From the NCBI RefSeq assembly GCF_003428695.1, contig NZ_QURH01000312.1, forward strand, positions 1 through 55,139: a stretch of DNA of 55,139 nucleotides. The letters run 5' to 3'. Shown here one piece after another: positions 41,901-48,419 of this stretch (position 1 is the first letter of the stretch; every line of letters starts with the position of its first letter). The DNA is from Actinomadura logoneensis. GTDB lineage: Bacteria; Actinomycetota; Actinomycetes; Streptosporangiales; Streptosporangiaceae. Position numbers and translations under genes: made by a program. Below the pieces are notes generated by a model. The model saw only the letters and a list, made by a program, of their open reading frames with translations, had not been told where the DNA came from and searched no databases.

Positions 41901-44080
41901 TGGCCGCCACGCTCGGCACGGCCGGCGAGGCCGGGCTCCTGCACCGGCTGAGCGGCCCGCGGCAGGGGACGGCGACGGCCACGATCGTGTGCGTGCCCTA
42001 CGGCGGCGGCTCGGCGGCCGTGTACCGGCCGCTGGCCGAGGCGCTGCCCGAGGGCACCGAGGTCCTGGCCCTGGAGCTGCCGGGCCACGACCCGGCCCGC
42101 CCGGACGAGCCGATGCGTCCGCTGGAGGAGGTCGTCGAGCAGTGCGTGGCGGAACTGGCCACGCGCACCACCGGCCCGATCGCCGTCTACGGCCACTGCG
42201 TGGGCTCGGCCCTGGCGACCGCCCTCGCCCTGCGCCTGGAGGAGACCGGCGTCGAGGTGACCGGCGTGCACGTCGGCGGCAGCTTCCCCACCGCCCGCCT
42301 GCCCGGACGCCTGTCCGCGTGGTTCAACCGGCGGCTCCCGGCCGACCGGTGGCTGTCGGACCGCGCGTACCGCGACGTGCTCCGGTCCATGGGCGGCCTG
42401 CCCGAGGACCTGGAGGGCGCCGCCGTGGAGACCGCCGTCCGCGCGATCCGGCACGACGCCCGGCAGGCGCAGGACTGGTTCACCCGCCGCCTCGCCGACC
42501 CCCGGCGGCTGCGGGCGCCGATCCAGGTCATCGTCGGCGAGAGCGACGGCGCGACCGACCTCTACCAGGAGCGCTACCGCGAGTGGGAGGCGTTCTCCCC
42601 GGACGTCTCGCTCGCGGTCGTCCCGCTGGCGGGGCACTACTTCCTGCGCCACCAGCCCGAGGTCCTGGCCTCCTTCCTCGCGGACCCGGCGTCCGCGCGG
42701 GAGACCGCGCCGCCGGAGGCGGGTCCGGCCTCCCCGGACGCGGCGACGCCCCCGCCGCTGGCCAAGGGCGGACTGCGCGGATTCCACATCGTGGCGGCGG
42801 GTCAGCTCGCGTCCATGGTCGGCAGCTCGCTCAGCTCCTTCGCCCTGGGCGTGTGGACCTTCCAGCGCAGCGGGCGCGTCCTGGACTTCGCGCTGGTCAC
42901 GATGCTGGCGCTGCTGCCGGCGGTGCTCGCCGGCCCGCTCGGCGGCGCGGTCGCCGACCGCTACGACCGGCGCAGGGTGATGTTCGCCTGCGACGGGGTG
43001 AGCGGGCTGGCCATGGCCGCCGCGGCCGTCCTGCTCTGGCGGGACGGCCTGACGTTCGCGGCGGTCTGCGGCATCGTGACCCTGCTGTCGGTCGTGTCGG
43101 CCTTCCACCGGCCCGCGTACCTGGCGGCCGTCGCGCAGCTCGTCCCCAAGCCGTACCTGCCGCAGGCGAACGCGCTGGCCCAGGCCGGGCTCGGCCTCGG
43201 CACGCTGGTCGCGCCGCTGGCCGGCGGAGCGCTCATCGGCCTGGCCGGGCTCCCGACGGTCGTCGCGGTCGACGTGGGCACCTTCGTCCTCGCCCTGCTG
43301 ACGCTGGCGGCCGTCCCCTTCCCCGACCGGATGTTCCGCCGCAGGGAGGAGACGTTCCGGTCGGCGCTCGCCGGGGGCTGGCGGTTCATCACCCGGCGCC
43401 CGCCGCTGCTGGTGATGGCGGTCTACTTCATGGGCGTCAACTACTTCACCGCCCTCACCCTCGCGGTCGTCTCCCCGATGGTCCTGGCGCGGGACGGCGC
43501 CGTCCAGCTCGGCGTCGTCACGGCGGCGGGCGGACTCGGCGCGGTGCTGGGCAGCCTGCTGATGATGCGCTGGGGCGGGATGCGGCGGCTCGCCGACGGC
43601 ATGGTCGGCTTCGTGGCCGTCGCGGGCGTCGCGACCGTCGTCACCGGGCTCGCGGGCGTGCTCGCGGTCGTCCCGCTGGTCGCGTTCGGCCTCGCCCTGC
43701 GGTGGGGCTCGACCAGCGTCATCAACGCGCACTGGCTGGCGATCATCCAGTTGAAGGTGCGGATGGAACTGCAGGGCCGGGTCCTCGCGACCAACCAGAT
43801 GCTCGCGACGGCCATGACCCCGCTCGGCTACCTCAGCACCGCGCCGCTCGCCGCGGGCGTCGGCGCCGCCACGGGCGCCGGGCGCGCCGCGTCGCTCGGC
43901 TGGCTGCTGGCCGGGATGGGCGTCCTGCTGACGGTCTGGGGCGTGGCGGGGCTCCGGCTGCGCCGGCTGCGGCACATCGAGGATCTGCTGCCGGACGCGC
44001 TGCCCACCGCGGAGACCTCCCGTGACCTGGACGAACTGCAGGAGGAGGCGGACAGATCGCTCAGCGCCGACCGCCCGTGA
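35903..44080 (+). CDS. Nonribosomal peptide synthetase C-A-T-C-A-T-TE fused to an MFS exporter
   Basis: GTG 35903 overlaps the previous stop and follows GGAGGG; the product has 2725 residues. C2 carries HHLAVDA (His157, His158, Asp162). A3 has FTSGSTGTPKQ near 619. T3 has Ser977 in GGDSF. C3 carries HHIASDA (His1156, His1157, Asp1161). A4 has its signature near 1603. T4 has Ser1972. The thioesterase (about 1990-2280) has PYGGGS, GHCVGSA with Cys2099 where Ser is usual, and His2245 in LAGHYFL. From about residue 2288 an MFS protein follows without a break (GGLRGFHIVAAGQLASMVGS, GPLGGAVADRYDRRRVMFA, about 12 hydrophobic segments). Both condensation motifs have Ala where HHxxxDG has Gly. A3 and A4 share almost the same pocket, so residues 3 and 4 of the peptide are probably alike. 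The fusion would tether release to export at the membrane. Confidence 0.93.
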   Translation: MTEVSQDRVRELLGRRIAAARRPEAGIPRGAGDGRLSPVQRRMWLAGAAEPDNPSYNVPVVLRLRGRLDVPALEAALADLAARHDVLHSRIVAGDDGPRAVPGGAPSVAHLRADAAELDARLTELVHRPFRLAEEIPFRPTLLRVGDEDHVLALVVHHLAVDAGSLPLLVDELAALYRHRTGDGPALDPPPLRYGDAAAWLDARAESPAAERALEWWTDRLAGLDPAPVLAPVPRTGWTGAELDLDLDEATVAAVRDLARGGSVFMVLLAALQVLLARLGDPDVAVGVPEAGRRHPDLESVMGCFIETLVVRDRVDLDATGRELVRRARAAALDAVGHAEVPFDRVAERVAPGRPLFGTLLNVVAPPPAPRGFPGLSAEFVEIPMTAVKTALTWTFIEDGAELRGRLAYRADLYDTETARRLAGWFTALLRGLAADPDRPAGSLPLEPGADHVLAAPAAARDPRAVHERFLDQARRVPDARAVVASDGVLTYAELADRSRRLAGRLRALGVGRGDHVGVLMERTRDLPVALLGVLMAGAAYVPVDETAPPARVARLLSGTGTCVVSPSLADRVPSGPTVLSVDDVPATDGTAQDTESEGTDTDGTEVAVSSSDPAYVIFTSGSTGTPKQVVVSHGNLTAYLDAVATRIGGSSSYALVSTIAADLGLMNVFGALTTGAALHLLELAASTDPAVFAERVRGVETFKCVPSHLEGLAAHAPLDSLLPGRLLVLAGEAVPWTLVDRVAQARPDLEVQVHYGPTETTVSVLGCVARDVARGSANVPLGTPFPGVSCFVADAAGRPVPHGVPGELWIGGPQVARGEWHRSGDRARVRPDGTVEFLGRIDDQVKVRGHRVDPGEVAAACRAVPGVAEAVVLGVPDGLAAWLVAPGADEATVRRELRRTLPDAMVPSSFTFLDALPLTVNGKIDRGRLPDPVRAVRAAGVPSSAAELLVAEVWEEVLGVPGAGPGDDFFAFGGDSFSAVRAAAAFAERSGTAVPPRLLFDHPVLADLARELESLTGGAEEPIPPRAGTGPWPLTPLQRRLWLAAEMDPESSAYNVPVLLRLRGDLDVPALRAAVSGLARRHEMLRTRVVLQDGEPHGITDDPAEVPLPVEPVDDLDARLAELTSRPFALAGEPPFRATLLALGPDEHVLVLVLHHIASDARSRAVLLRDLAALYSGRSLEPLGVGFADIAAWQHGRPASTWWTEHLADLPPELDLPCDRAREDGAGAGFLRLELGDELVAGVRGLAADAGATVFMVLLTALQTTLARVSGGEDVAVAVPEAGRRHRDAEDVVGCLLDTLVVRTRLDGATTGRALLGRIRGDVLDAFAHAAEPFEPPPLQVLLNLYPAPGAVTGFDGLAVEALETLPTTARFDLSWTVQDDGTGLRGGLTYRRDLFDDGTARRLAGFFTAVLSQLVAAPDAPLDGIVLEPGADPVLTGPPASPGDGPTGLHERIERRAAATPDATAVAASDGTYSYAELDGRAGALAAHLRATGVGRGDRVAVLLPRSRDLPVALLGVLKARAAFVPLDDAAPADRIAAMCATAGVRVAVTAADLAGHLPRDVAPVVLADLPPLGETDAADGSGGEERTGEVAADDLAYVIFTSGSTGTPKGVAVEHGGFAAYLDGVLPRVGTHRSWALVSTIAADLGMLNVFGALTTGGALHLFDRDTAADPEAFAARIRGVDFLKCVPSHLELLASHGDLASVLPERLLVLAGEAVPWTLVDLIAEARPELEVQAHYGPTETTVAVLTCTAREEERTGPNVPLGRPLPGVRCVVADARGRPRPHGLAGELWIGGPQVARGYLGADGFGEYYRSGDRVRVRPDGVVEFLGRIDDQVKIRGYRVEPGEVAAVCRTLPGVTAAAVLAVGTGSARRLAAWLVADGLDAAEARAALRSLLPDYMVPSTITFLPELPLNPNGKVDRARLPLDAPETDFAEPETEAEKRIAAIWADLLDLERVGADDDFFALGGDSFLAVKAVQAIDPALRVIDLVTHPTVRELAATLGTAGEAGLLHRLSGPRQGTATATIVCVPYGGGSAAVYRPLAEALPEGTEVLALELPGHDPARPDEPMRPLEEVVEQCVAELATRTTGPIAVYGHCVGSALATALALRLEETGVEVTGVHVGGSFPTARLPGRLSAWFNRRLPADRWLSDRAYRDVLRSMGGLPEDLEGAAVETAVRAIRHDARQAQDWFTRRLADPRRLRAPIQVIVGESDGATDLYQERYREWEAFSPDVSLAVVPLAGHYFLRHQPEVLASFLADPASARETAPPEAGPASPDAATPPPLAKGGLRGFHIVAAGQLASMVGSSLSSFALGVWTFQRSGRVLDFALVTMLALLPAVLAGPLGGAVADRYDRRRVMFACDGVSGLAMAAAAVLLWRDGLTFAAVCGIVTLLSVVSAFHRPAYLAAVAQLVPKPYLPQANALAQAGLGLGTLVAPLAGGALIGLAGLPTVVAVDVGTFVLALLTLAAVPFPDRMFRRREETFRSALAGGWRFITRRPPLLVMAVYFMGVNYFTALTLAVVSPMVLARDGAVQLGVVTAAGGLGAVLGSLLMMRWGGMRRLADGMVGFVAVAGVATVVTGLAGVLAVVPLVAFGLALRWGSTSVINAHWLAIIQLKVRMELQGRVLATNQMLATAMTPLGYLSTAPLAAGVGAATGAGRAASLGWLLAGMGVLLTVWGVAGLRLRRLRHIEDLLPDALPTAETSRDLDELQEEADRSLSADRP

Positions 44081-44146
44081 CGGTACGGCGTTACGCGCAC
44101 AGCGGACGACGGCGCGTTTTTGATCTTCGAGCGTACGCTCGGCGAG

Positions 44147-45874
44147 GTGAACGTCAGCCTGCTCGGCGAAATCGAAGCGCGGGTCGCGGGCCGCCGCCTG
44201 CCGCTCGGCGGCCCGCACCGCGTCGCGCTCCTCGCCCTGCTCGCCCTGCGGGCGGGAAGCGTCGTCCCCGTCTCGGAGCTGATCGAGGCGCTGTGGGACG
44301 GCGCCCCGCCCCGCAGCGCCCTCGCCAACGTGCACGGCCACGTCAGCGCGCTGCGCAACGCGATGAGGGCGGCGGGCCTCCCGGACGCCCCGGAACGGGT
44401 CCTGGTCACCCGTCCGCCCGGCTACCTGCTCGACCCCGCGCACTGCCGGACCGACCTCGCCCAGTTCGAGGAGCTGCGCGAGCAGGCGTGGGCGGTGCGC
44501 GCCGACCCCGCCGCGTCGGCCGGCCTGTACGCCAAGGCGCTGGCCTGCTGGCGCGGCCCCGCGCTGCTGGACGTCGGCAGCGCCTTCCTGCGCCGCCACG
44601 CCGAGCACCTGGAGCACCGCCGCCTGCAGACCGTCTGCGACATGGCCGAGGCGCAGCTCGAACTCGGCCTCCACGACACGGTCGCGCTCGAACTGCGCCC
44701 GCTCGTGGACGCCCATCCCTACGACGAGCGCCTGCGCGCCGTCCTGATGCTGGCCCTCTACCGCGGCAGCCGCCAGGCGGAGGCGCTGACGGTCTACCGC
44801 GAGGGGCGCCGCGCCCTCGTCCAGGACCTGGGCCTGGAGCCGGGCCCCGAGCTGCGCCAGCTGGAGGCGGCGATCCTGACGCAGGAGCCGGTGCACCCGG
44901 CGGCCGTCCCGCCCGTCCTCGCGACGCTACGGCCGCGCCAGCTCCCGCCCGCCCCGCCGCTGCTGATCGGACGCGCCCCCGAGGTCGAGGGCCTCCGCAC
45001 CGCGCTGGCGACCACGTCCCCGACGTCCCTGCCCGTCCTCGCCATCACCGGGCCGGTCGGCGCGGGCAAGTCCGCGCTGGCCCTGCACGTGGCGCACCGC
45101 CTCCAGGAGACCCATCCGGACGGGCAGCTCTACGCCGACCTGACCGAGGATCCCGGCCGGATCCTCGTCCGCTTCCTCAGCACCCTCGGCGTCCCGCGGG
45201 AGGCGGTCCCCGAACCGCTCCCCGACCGGATCGCCATGTTCCGGACGCTGACCGCCGACCGGCGGCTCCTGCTCCTGCTGGACGACGCCGCCGACGAGTC
45301 CCGCGTCCGCCCGCTGCTGCCGGGCGGCGCGACGTGCTCGGTCATCGTCACGGCGCGGCGTCCGCTCACCGCCCTGGACACCACCGCCACGATCCGGCTG
45401 ACGCCGCTGTCCGACCAGGACGCCACCGGTCTGTTCACGGCCCTCACCGGCGTCGCGCCGGGCCGGGCCGTCATCGGGTTCTGCGACGGGCTGCCGTCCG
45501 CGGTCCGGGCGGCGGCGGCGCTCCTGCAGTCCCGGCCGCACTGGCGTCCCGCCGACCTGGCCGCGTGGCTCGCCGACGACCGCCGCCGCCTCAACCTCCT
45601 CACCACCGGGGACCAGAACCTGCGGACGTCCTACGCGCGCGTCACCTCCGCCCTCCAGATCCCGGCCCGGCGGGCTCTGGCGGTCCTGGCGGACGGACCC
45701 GCGACCCCGGCCCGCGTCGCCGAGGTCCTCTCCCTCCCCCCGGCGCACGCCGAAGAACTCCTGGAGCACCTCGTCGAGCACCACCTGGCCGTCCCCCGGC
45801 GCACCGGCTCCACCTGGACCTACGCGCCGCCTCCGCTGCTCCGCCTCCACCTCGTGCACTTCCCCGGCGACTAG
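44147..45874 (+). CDS. SARP-family activator with BTAD and NB-ARC domains
   Basis: I choose GTG 44147 (VNVSLLGEIEARVAGRRLPL); a TTG at 44120 is in frame. TACGCT (44134-44139) lies 7 nt ahead and may drive a leaderless transcript. The 575-residue protein has an OmpR-type winged helix (LPLGGPHRVALLALLALRAG, VPVSELIEALWDGAPPRSAL), a bacterial transcriptional activator domain with TPR-like helices (AFLRRHAEHLEHRRLQTVCD, YREGRRALVQDLGLEPGPEL) and an NB-ARC ATPase (P-loop ITGPVGAGKSAL, LLLLLDDAADESRV). AfsR/DnrI-type proteins activate neighbouring antibiotic clusters. It is 67 bp behind the NRPS-MFS gene and is probably the cluster-specific activator. Confidence 0.92.
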   Translation: MNVSLLGEIEARVAGRRLPLGGPHRVALLALLALRAGSVVPVSELIEALWDGAPPRSALANVHGHVSALRNAMRAAGLPDAPERVLVTRPPGYLLDPAHCRTDLAQFEELREQAWAVRADPAASAGLYAKALACWRGPALLDVGSAFLRRHAEHLEHRRLQTVCDMAEAQLELGLHDTVALELRPLVDAHPYDERLRAVLMLALYRGSRQAEALTVYREGRRALVQDLGLEPGPELRQLEAAILTQEPVHPAAVPPVLATLRPRQLPPAPPLLIGRAPEVEGLRTALATTSPTSLPVLAITGPVGAGKSALALHVAHRLQETHPDGQLYADLTEDPGRILVRFLSTLGVPREAVPEPLPDRIAMFRTLTADRRLLLLLDDAADESRVRPLLPGGATCSVIVTARRPLTALDTTATIRLTPLSDQDATGLFTALTGVAPGRAVIGFCDGLPSAVRAAAALLQSRPHWRPADLAAWLADDRRRLNLLTTGDQNLRTSYARVTSALQIPARRALAVLADGPATPARVAEVLSLPPAHAEELLEHLVEHHLAVPRRTGSTWTYAPPPLLRLHLVHFPGD

Positions 45875-45877
45875 CGC

Positions 45878-46597
45878 TCAGGCTCCTCCGGGGACCGGTG
45901 CCCGGCGCGCGGTGCCGGCGGCCTCGGCCGCACGGCGGCGGCGGTAGTAGTGGACGGTGAGGACGGCCAGCAGCGGTCCCCAGGCGGCCAGGGGCCAGTA
46001 GGCGGTGTAGAAGACGAGGGCCCGCCAACCGTGCGGCCGGCTGGCGGCGCCGACGGTGCCGTCGATCTTGTAGCCGAGGCTGATCATGGTCATCGCGTAC
46101 GGCCAGAGCAGGGTGTTGGCCGCCGCGCCGAGGCCGGCCGGGACGACCGCCGCGAGGACCGGGATCCGGCGACCGCCGAGGCGCGGCACCCACCGGGGCC
46201 ACGTCTCGCCCCACTGGCTGACCAGCCCGACCGCCAGGAACGCCAGGGCCTCGCTGACCACGCTCAGCGCGATGACGTACCACCACTCGCCGCCGAACCA
46301 CGCCGGCGGCGGACGCCCGTCACTCGGCGCCTCCATGAGCGGCACCCGGAAGTCGACGCTCAGGACGCGCCACAGTCCGGCGGGCAGCACGGTCAGGCTG
46401 GTGGCGTAGGCGGCGCGGACCGCCCAGCGCGGCACGCCCTCGGCGGTCCGGCCGTGCAGCCGGACGGCGAAGCCCGGCCCACGGCCGGTGGTGGGCCCGC
46501 CCTGCTTCCGGCGGACGGTGGGCCCGCCCTGCTTCCGGCGGACGGTGGGGCCGCCCGGCTTGCGGCGGGTGCGCGGACGGGGTTCGGTCGCGGTCAC
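45878..46597 (-). CDS. Four-helix membrane protein with basic N-terminal repeats
   Basis: GTG 46597 follows GAGGAG at good spacing; the frame extends further upstream to 46777 but without a signal. The 239-residue product has an Arg/Lys-rich N-terminus with three copies of a nine-residue repeat (RRKQGGPTV type), then four hydrophobic segments (AAYATSLTVLPAGLWRVLSV, WWYVIALSVVSEALAFLAVG, VLAAVVPAGLGAAANTLLWP, ALVFYTAYWPLAAWGPLLAV) and a basic tail. No family is recognised with confidence. It is convergent with the SARP gene, three bases away, so it is probably not part of the peptide cluster. Confidence 0.75.
   Translation of the reverse strand: MTATEPRPRTRRKPGGPTVRRKQGGPTVRRKQGGPTTGRGPGFAVRLHGRTAEGVPRWAVRAAYATSLTVLPAGLWRVLSVDFRVPLMEAPSDGRPPPAWFGGEWWYVIALSVVSEALAFLAVGLVSQWGETWPRWVPRLGGRRIPVLAAVVPAGLGAAANTLLWPYAMTMISLGYKIDGTVGAASRPHGWRALVFYTAYWPLAAWGPLLAVLTVHYYRRRRAAEAAGTARRAPVPGGA
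46490..46570. repeat. 27-bp in-frame tandem repeat, 3 copies
   Basis: Units at 46490-46516 and 46517-46543 are identical; the third (46544-46570) has a few changes. Each encodes nine residues of the basic N-terminal tail of the membrane protein. Confidence 0.9.
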
Positions 46598-46837
46598 GGT
46601 GAGACTCCTCGGGAACCGGCGCCACCCGGCTCGGCGGCGCCGCGACAAGCCTCGTCCGGCCCGGAGCGCCCGCGCCTCCCCCGCGACCATGATCCGTTTC
46701 CCCCGTGAAGGGGAACCCCGGCCTGCCCCCTCGTCCGGAAGAGGGACCGCGGTCACCTCCAGCGCGGTCACCTCCACCGCAGCCGCCTCCGCCGCGGCCA
46801 GACGGCATCGGTTCGTGGGCGTGCGGGGGCGATGAGG

Positions 46838-48418
46838 TCAGGGGTCCCGGCGGACGATGACCATGGCGACGTCGTCCTCGCGCGGGCCGAACTCGGCGAT
46901 GATGCGGTCGCTGTAGGACTCCAGGTCGTCGTCCACGTCGAGCGCCAGGATCCGCAGGCGTTCGAGGTTGTCGACCAGGGGGACGCCCCGGTCCTCGATC
47001 AGGCCGTCGGTGATGAGGATGACGGCGCCGCCCGGCGGGACGGTCGTCTCCTCCATCGCGACCACGTCCGCGGGGAAGCCGAGCAGCAGGCCGCCGCCGC
47101 CCCGGTACTCCGCCCGGTCGCCGGCGATGTGCAGCGGCGGCAGGTGCCCGGCGTTGGCGATCCGCAGGGCGCCGGTGCGGGGGTCGAGCCGCATCAGGCA
47201 CATGGTGGCGGTCTGGTCGTCGTGGTAGCGCTGGATGACGCCGTTGAGCAGCCGGAGGATCGCGGCGATGTCGTGGCCCTCCTCGGCGAACGCGCGCAGC
47301 GCGTGCCGGAGCTCGGCCATCACGGTCGCCGCGTGCAGCGAGTGCCCCTGGACGTCCCCGATGGCCACCAGGACGTGGTCGCCCCGGTCGATGACCTCGT
47401 AGAAGTCCCCGCCGACCTCGGCCTGGTCGCTGGCGGGCTCGTACCGGACGGCGAACGTCCAGCCGGGCAGGACGGGGTGGGAGGTGGGCAGCAGGCTGCG
47501 CTGGATGGTCAGCGAGACCTGGTGCTCCTCGGCGTAGGAGCGCAGCGCCTCCATCGCCAGGGCGAGGGTCTGCCCGAGCTGGCGCAGCAGGTTGACGTCG
47601 TCCTCGTCGGAGTGGTCGGGGCACTGGATCGCGATGCCGACGGGCGGCCGGCCGCGCTTGATCCGGGAGGTCACCAGCAGGACGTCGGAGGTGGGCGTGC
47701 TGTCGGGGAGGATCTCCAGCCACTCCAGCGGGGGGATGCGCGCGACCCGGGTGCCGGTGAGGTCGTCGAGGCCGCTCATCTCGGCCAGCCGGGCGGGCAG
47801 GCCCGGCGAGGCCTGCCGGCTGGAGGGCCCGTGCCCGTAGTTGATGCTCCGCCGCGCCCGTCCGTCGGGCGGCAGGATGTACACGGCGGCGGGCTCCGCG
47901 AAGATGTCGACGGCGCCGCGCACGGTGGCCGCGCCGAGCTCGTCGAAGGTCTGCGCGGCGTTGATCGCCAGGGAGGTGCGGGTGAAGGCGGCCAGCCGCT
48001 CGGCGATGCGTTCGGCGCGGCGGCGGGCGCGGTAGTAGCGCAGGACGGCCTTGGCGGTCGCGATGAACTCCCCCGGATCGATCGGGTCGGTCATGTAGGC
48101 GTCCGCGCCGCGCTGCAGCCCGTCGGTGCGGTCGGCGACCTCGACGGCCGTGGCGGAGATGTGGATGACGGGCAGCGAGGCCGTGGCGGGCCGCGCCTTG
48201 ATCTGCTCGCAGACCTCCATGCCGTTGGCGTCGGGCAGCCGGACGTCCAGGATGACCAGGTCCACCTCCCGCTCGGCCAGCAGCTCCCACGCCTCGGCGG
48301 CGGAGGCGGCCTCCACCACGGTGTGGCCGGCGCGGCGCAGCCAGCTGCCGATGATGTACCGCTTGGTGTCGTTGTCGTCGACGACCAGCGTCGTGGTCGG
48401 TGGTTCGGTGGGGTTCAT
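46838..48418 (-). CDS. Response regulator fused to a SpoIIE-type (PP2C) phosphatase
   Basis: The 526-residue protein starts with a receiver domain (TLVVDDNDTKRYIIG, phosphoacceptor Asp58 in LVILDVRLP). The usual switch Lys is replaced: the motif reads AYMTDPIDP. Residues about 140-290 form a GAF-like sensor region. The C-terminal SpoIIE phosphatase includes RSLLPTSHPVLPGWTFAVRY, GGDFYEVID, VAIGDVQGHSLHAA, ANAGHLPPL and LITDGLIEDR. It is the last gene of the minus-strand Rsb-type operon, directly after the hybrid kinase, so phosphorelay input from that kinase is likely. Its substrate would be a phosphorylated STAS anti-sigma antagonist, which would release a stress sigma factor. Confidence 0.92.
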   Translation of the reverse strand: MNPTEPPTTTLVVDDNDTKRYIIGSWLRRAGHTVVEAASAAEAWELLAEREVDLVILDVRLPDANGMEVCEQIKARPATASLPVIHISATAVEVADRTDGLQRGADAYMTDPIDPGEFIATAKAVLRYYRARRRAERIAERLAAFTRTSLAINAAQTFDELGAATVRGAVDIFAEPAAVYILPPDGRARRSINYGHGPSSRQASPGLPARLAEMSGLDDLTGTRVARIPPLEWLEILPDSTPTSDVLLVTSRIKRGRPPVGIAIQCPDHSDEDDVNLLRQLGQTLALAMEALRSYAEEHQVSLTIQRSLLPTSHPVLPGWTFAVRYEPASDQAEVGGDFYEVIDRGDHVLVAIGDVQGHSLHAATVMAELRHALRAFAEEGHDIAAILRLLNGVIQRYHDDQTATMCLMRLDPRTGALRIANAGHLPPLHIAGDRAEYRGGGGLLLGFPADVVAMEETTVPPGGAVILITDGLIEDRGVPLVDNLERLRILALDVDDDLESYSDRIIAEFGPREDDVAMVIVRRDP

Positions 48419-48419
48419 C

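Noticed and set aside
30987..44896. Very long minus-strand open frames opposite the NRPS genes
   Set aside because: They lack hydrophobic or domain motifs and show the composition of antisense shadows of high-GC coding DNA.
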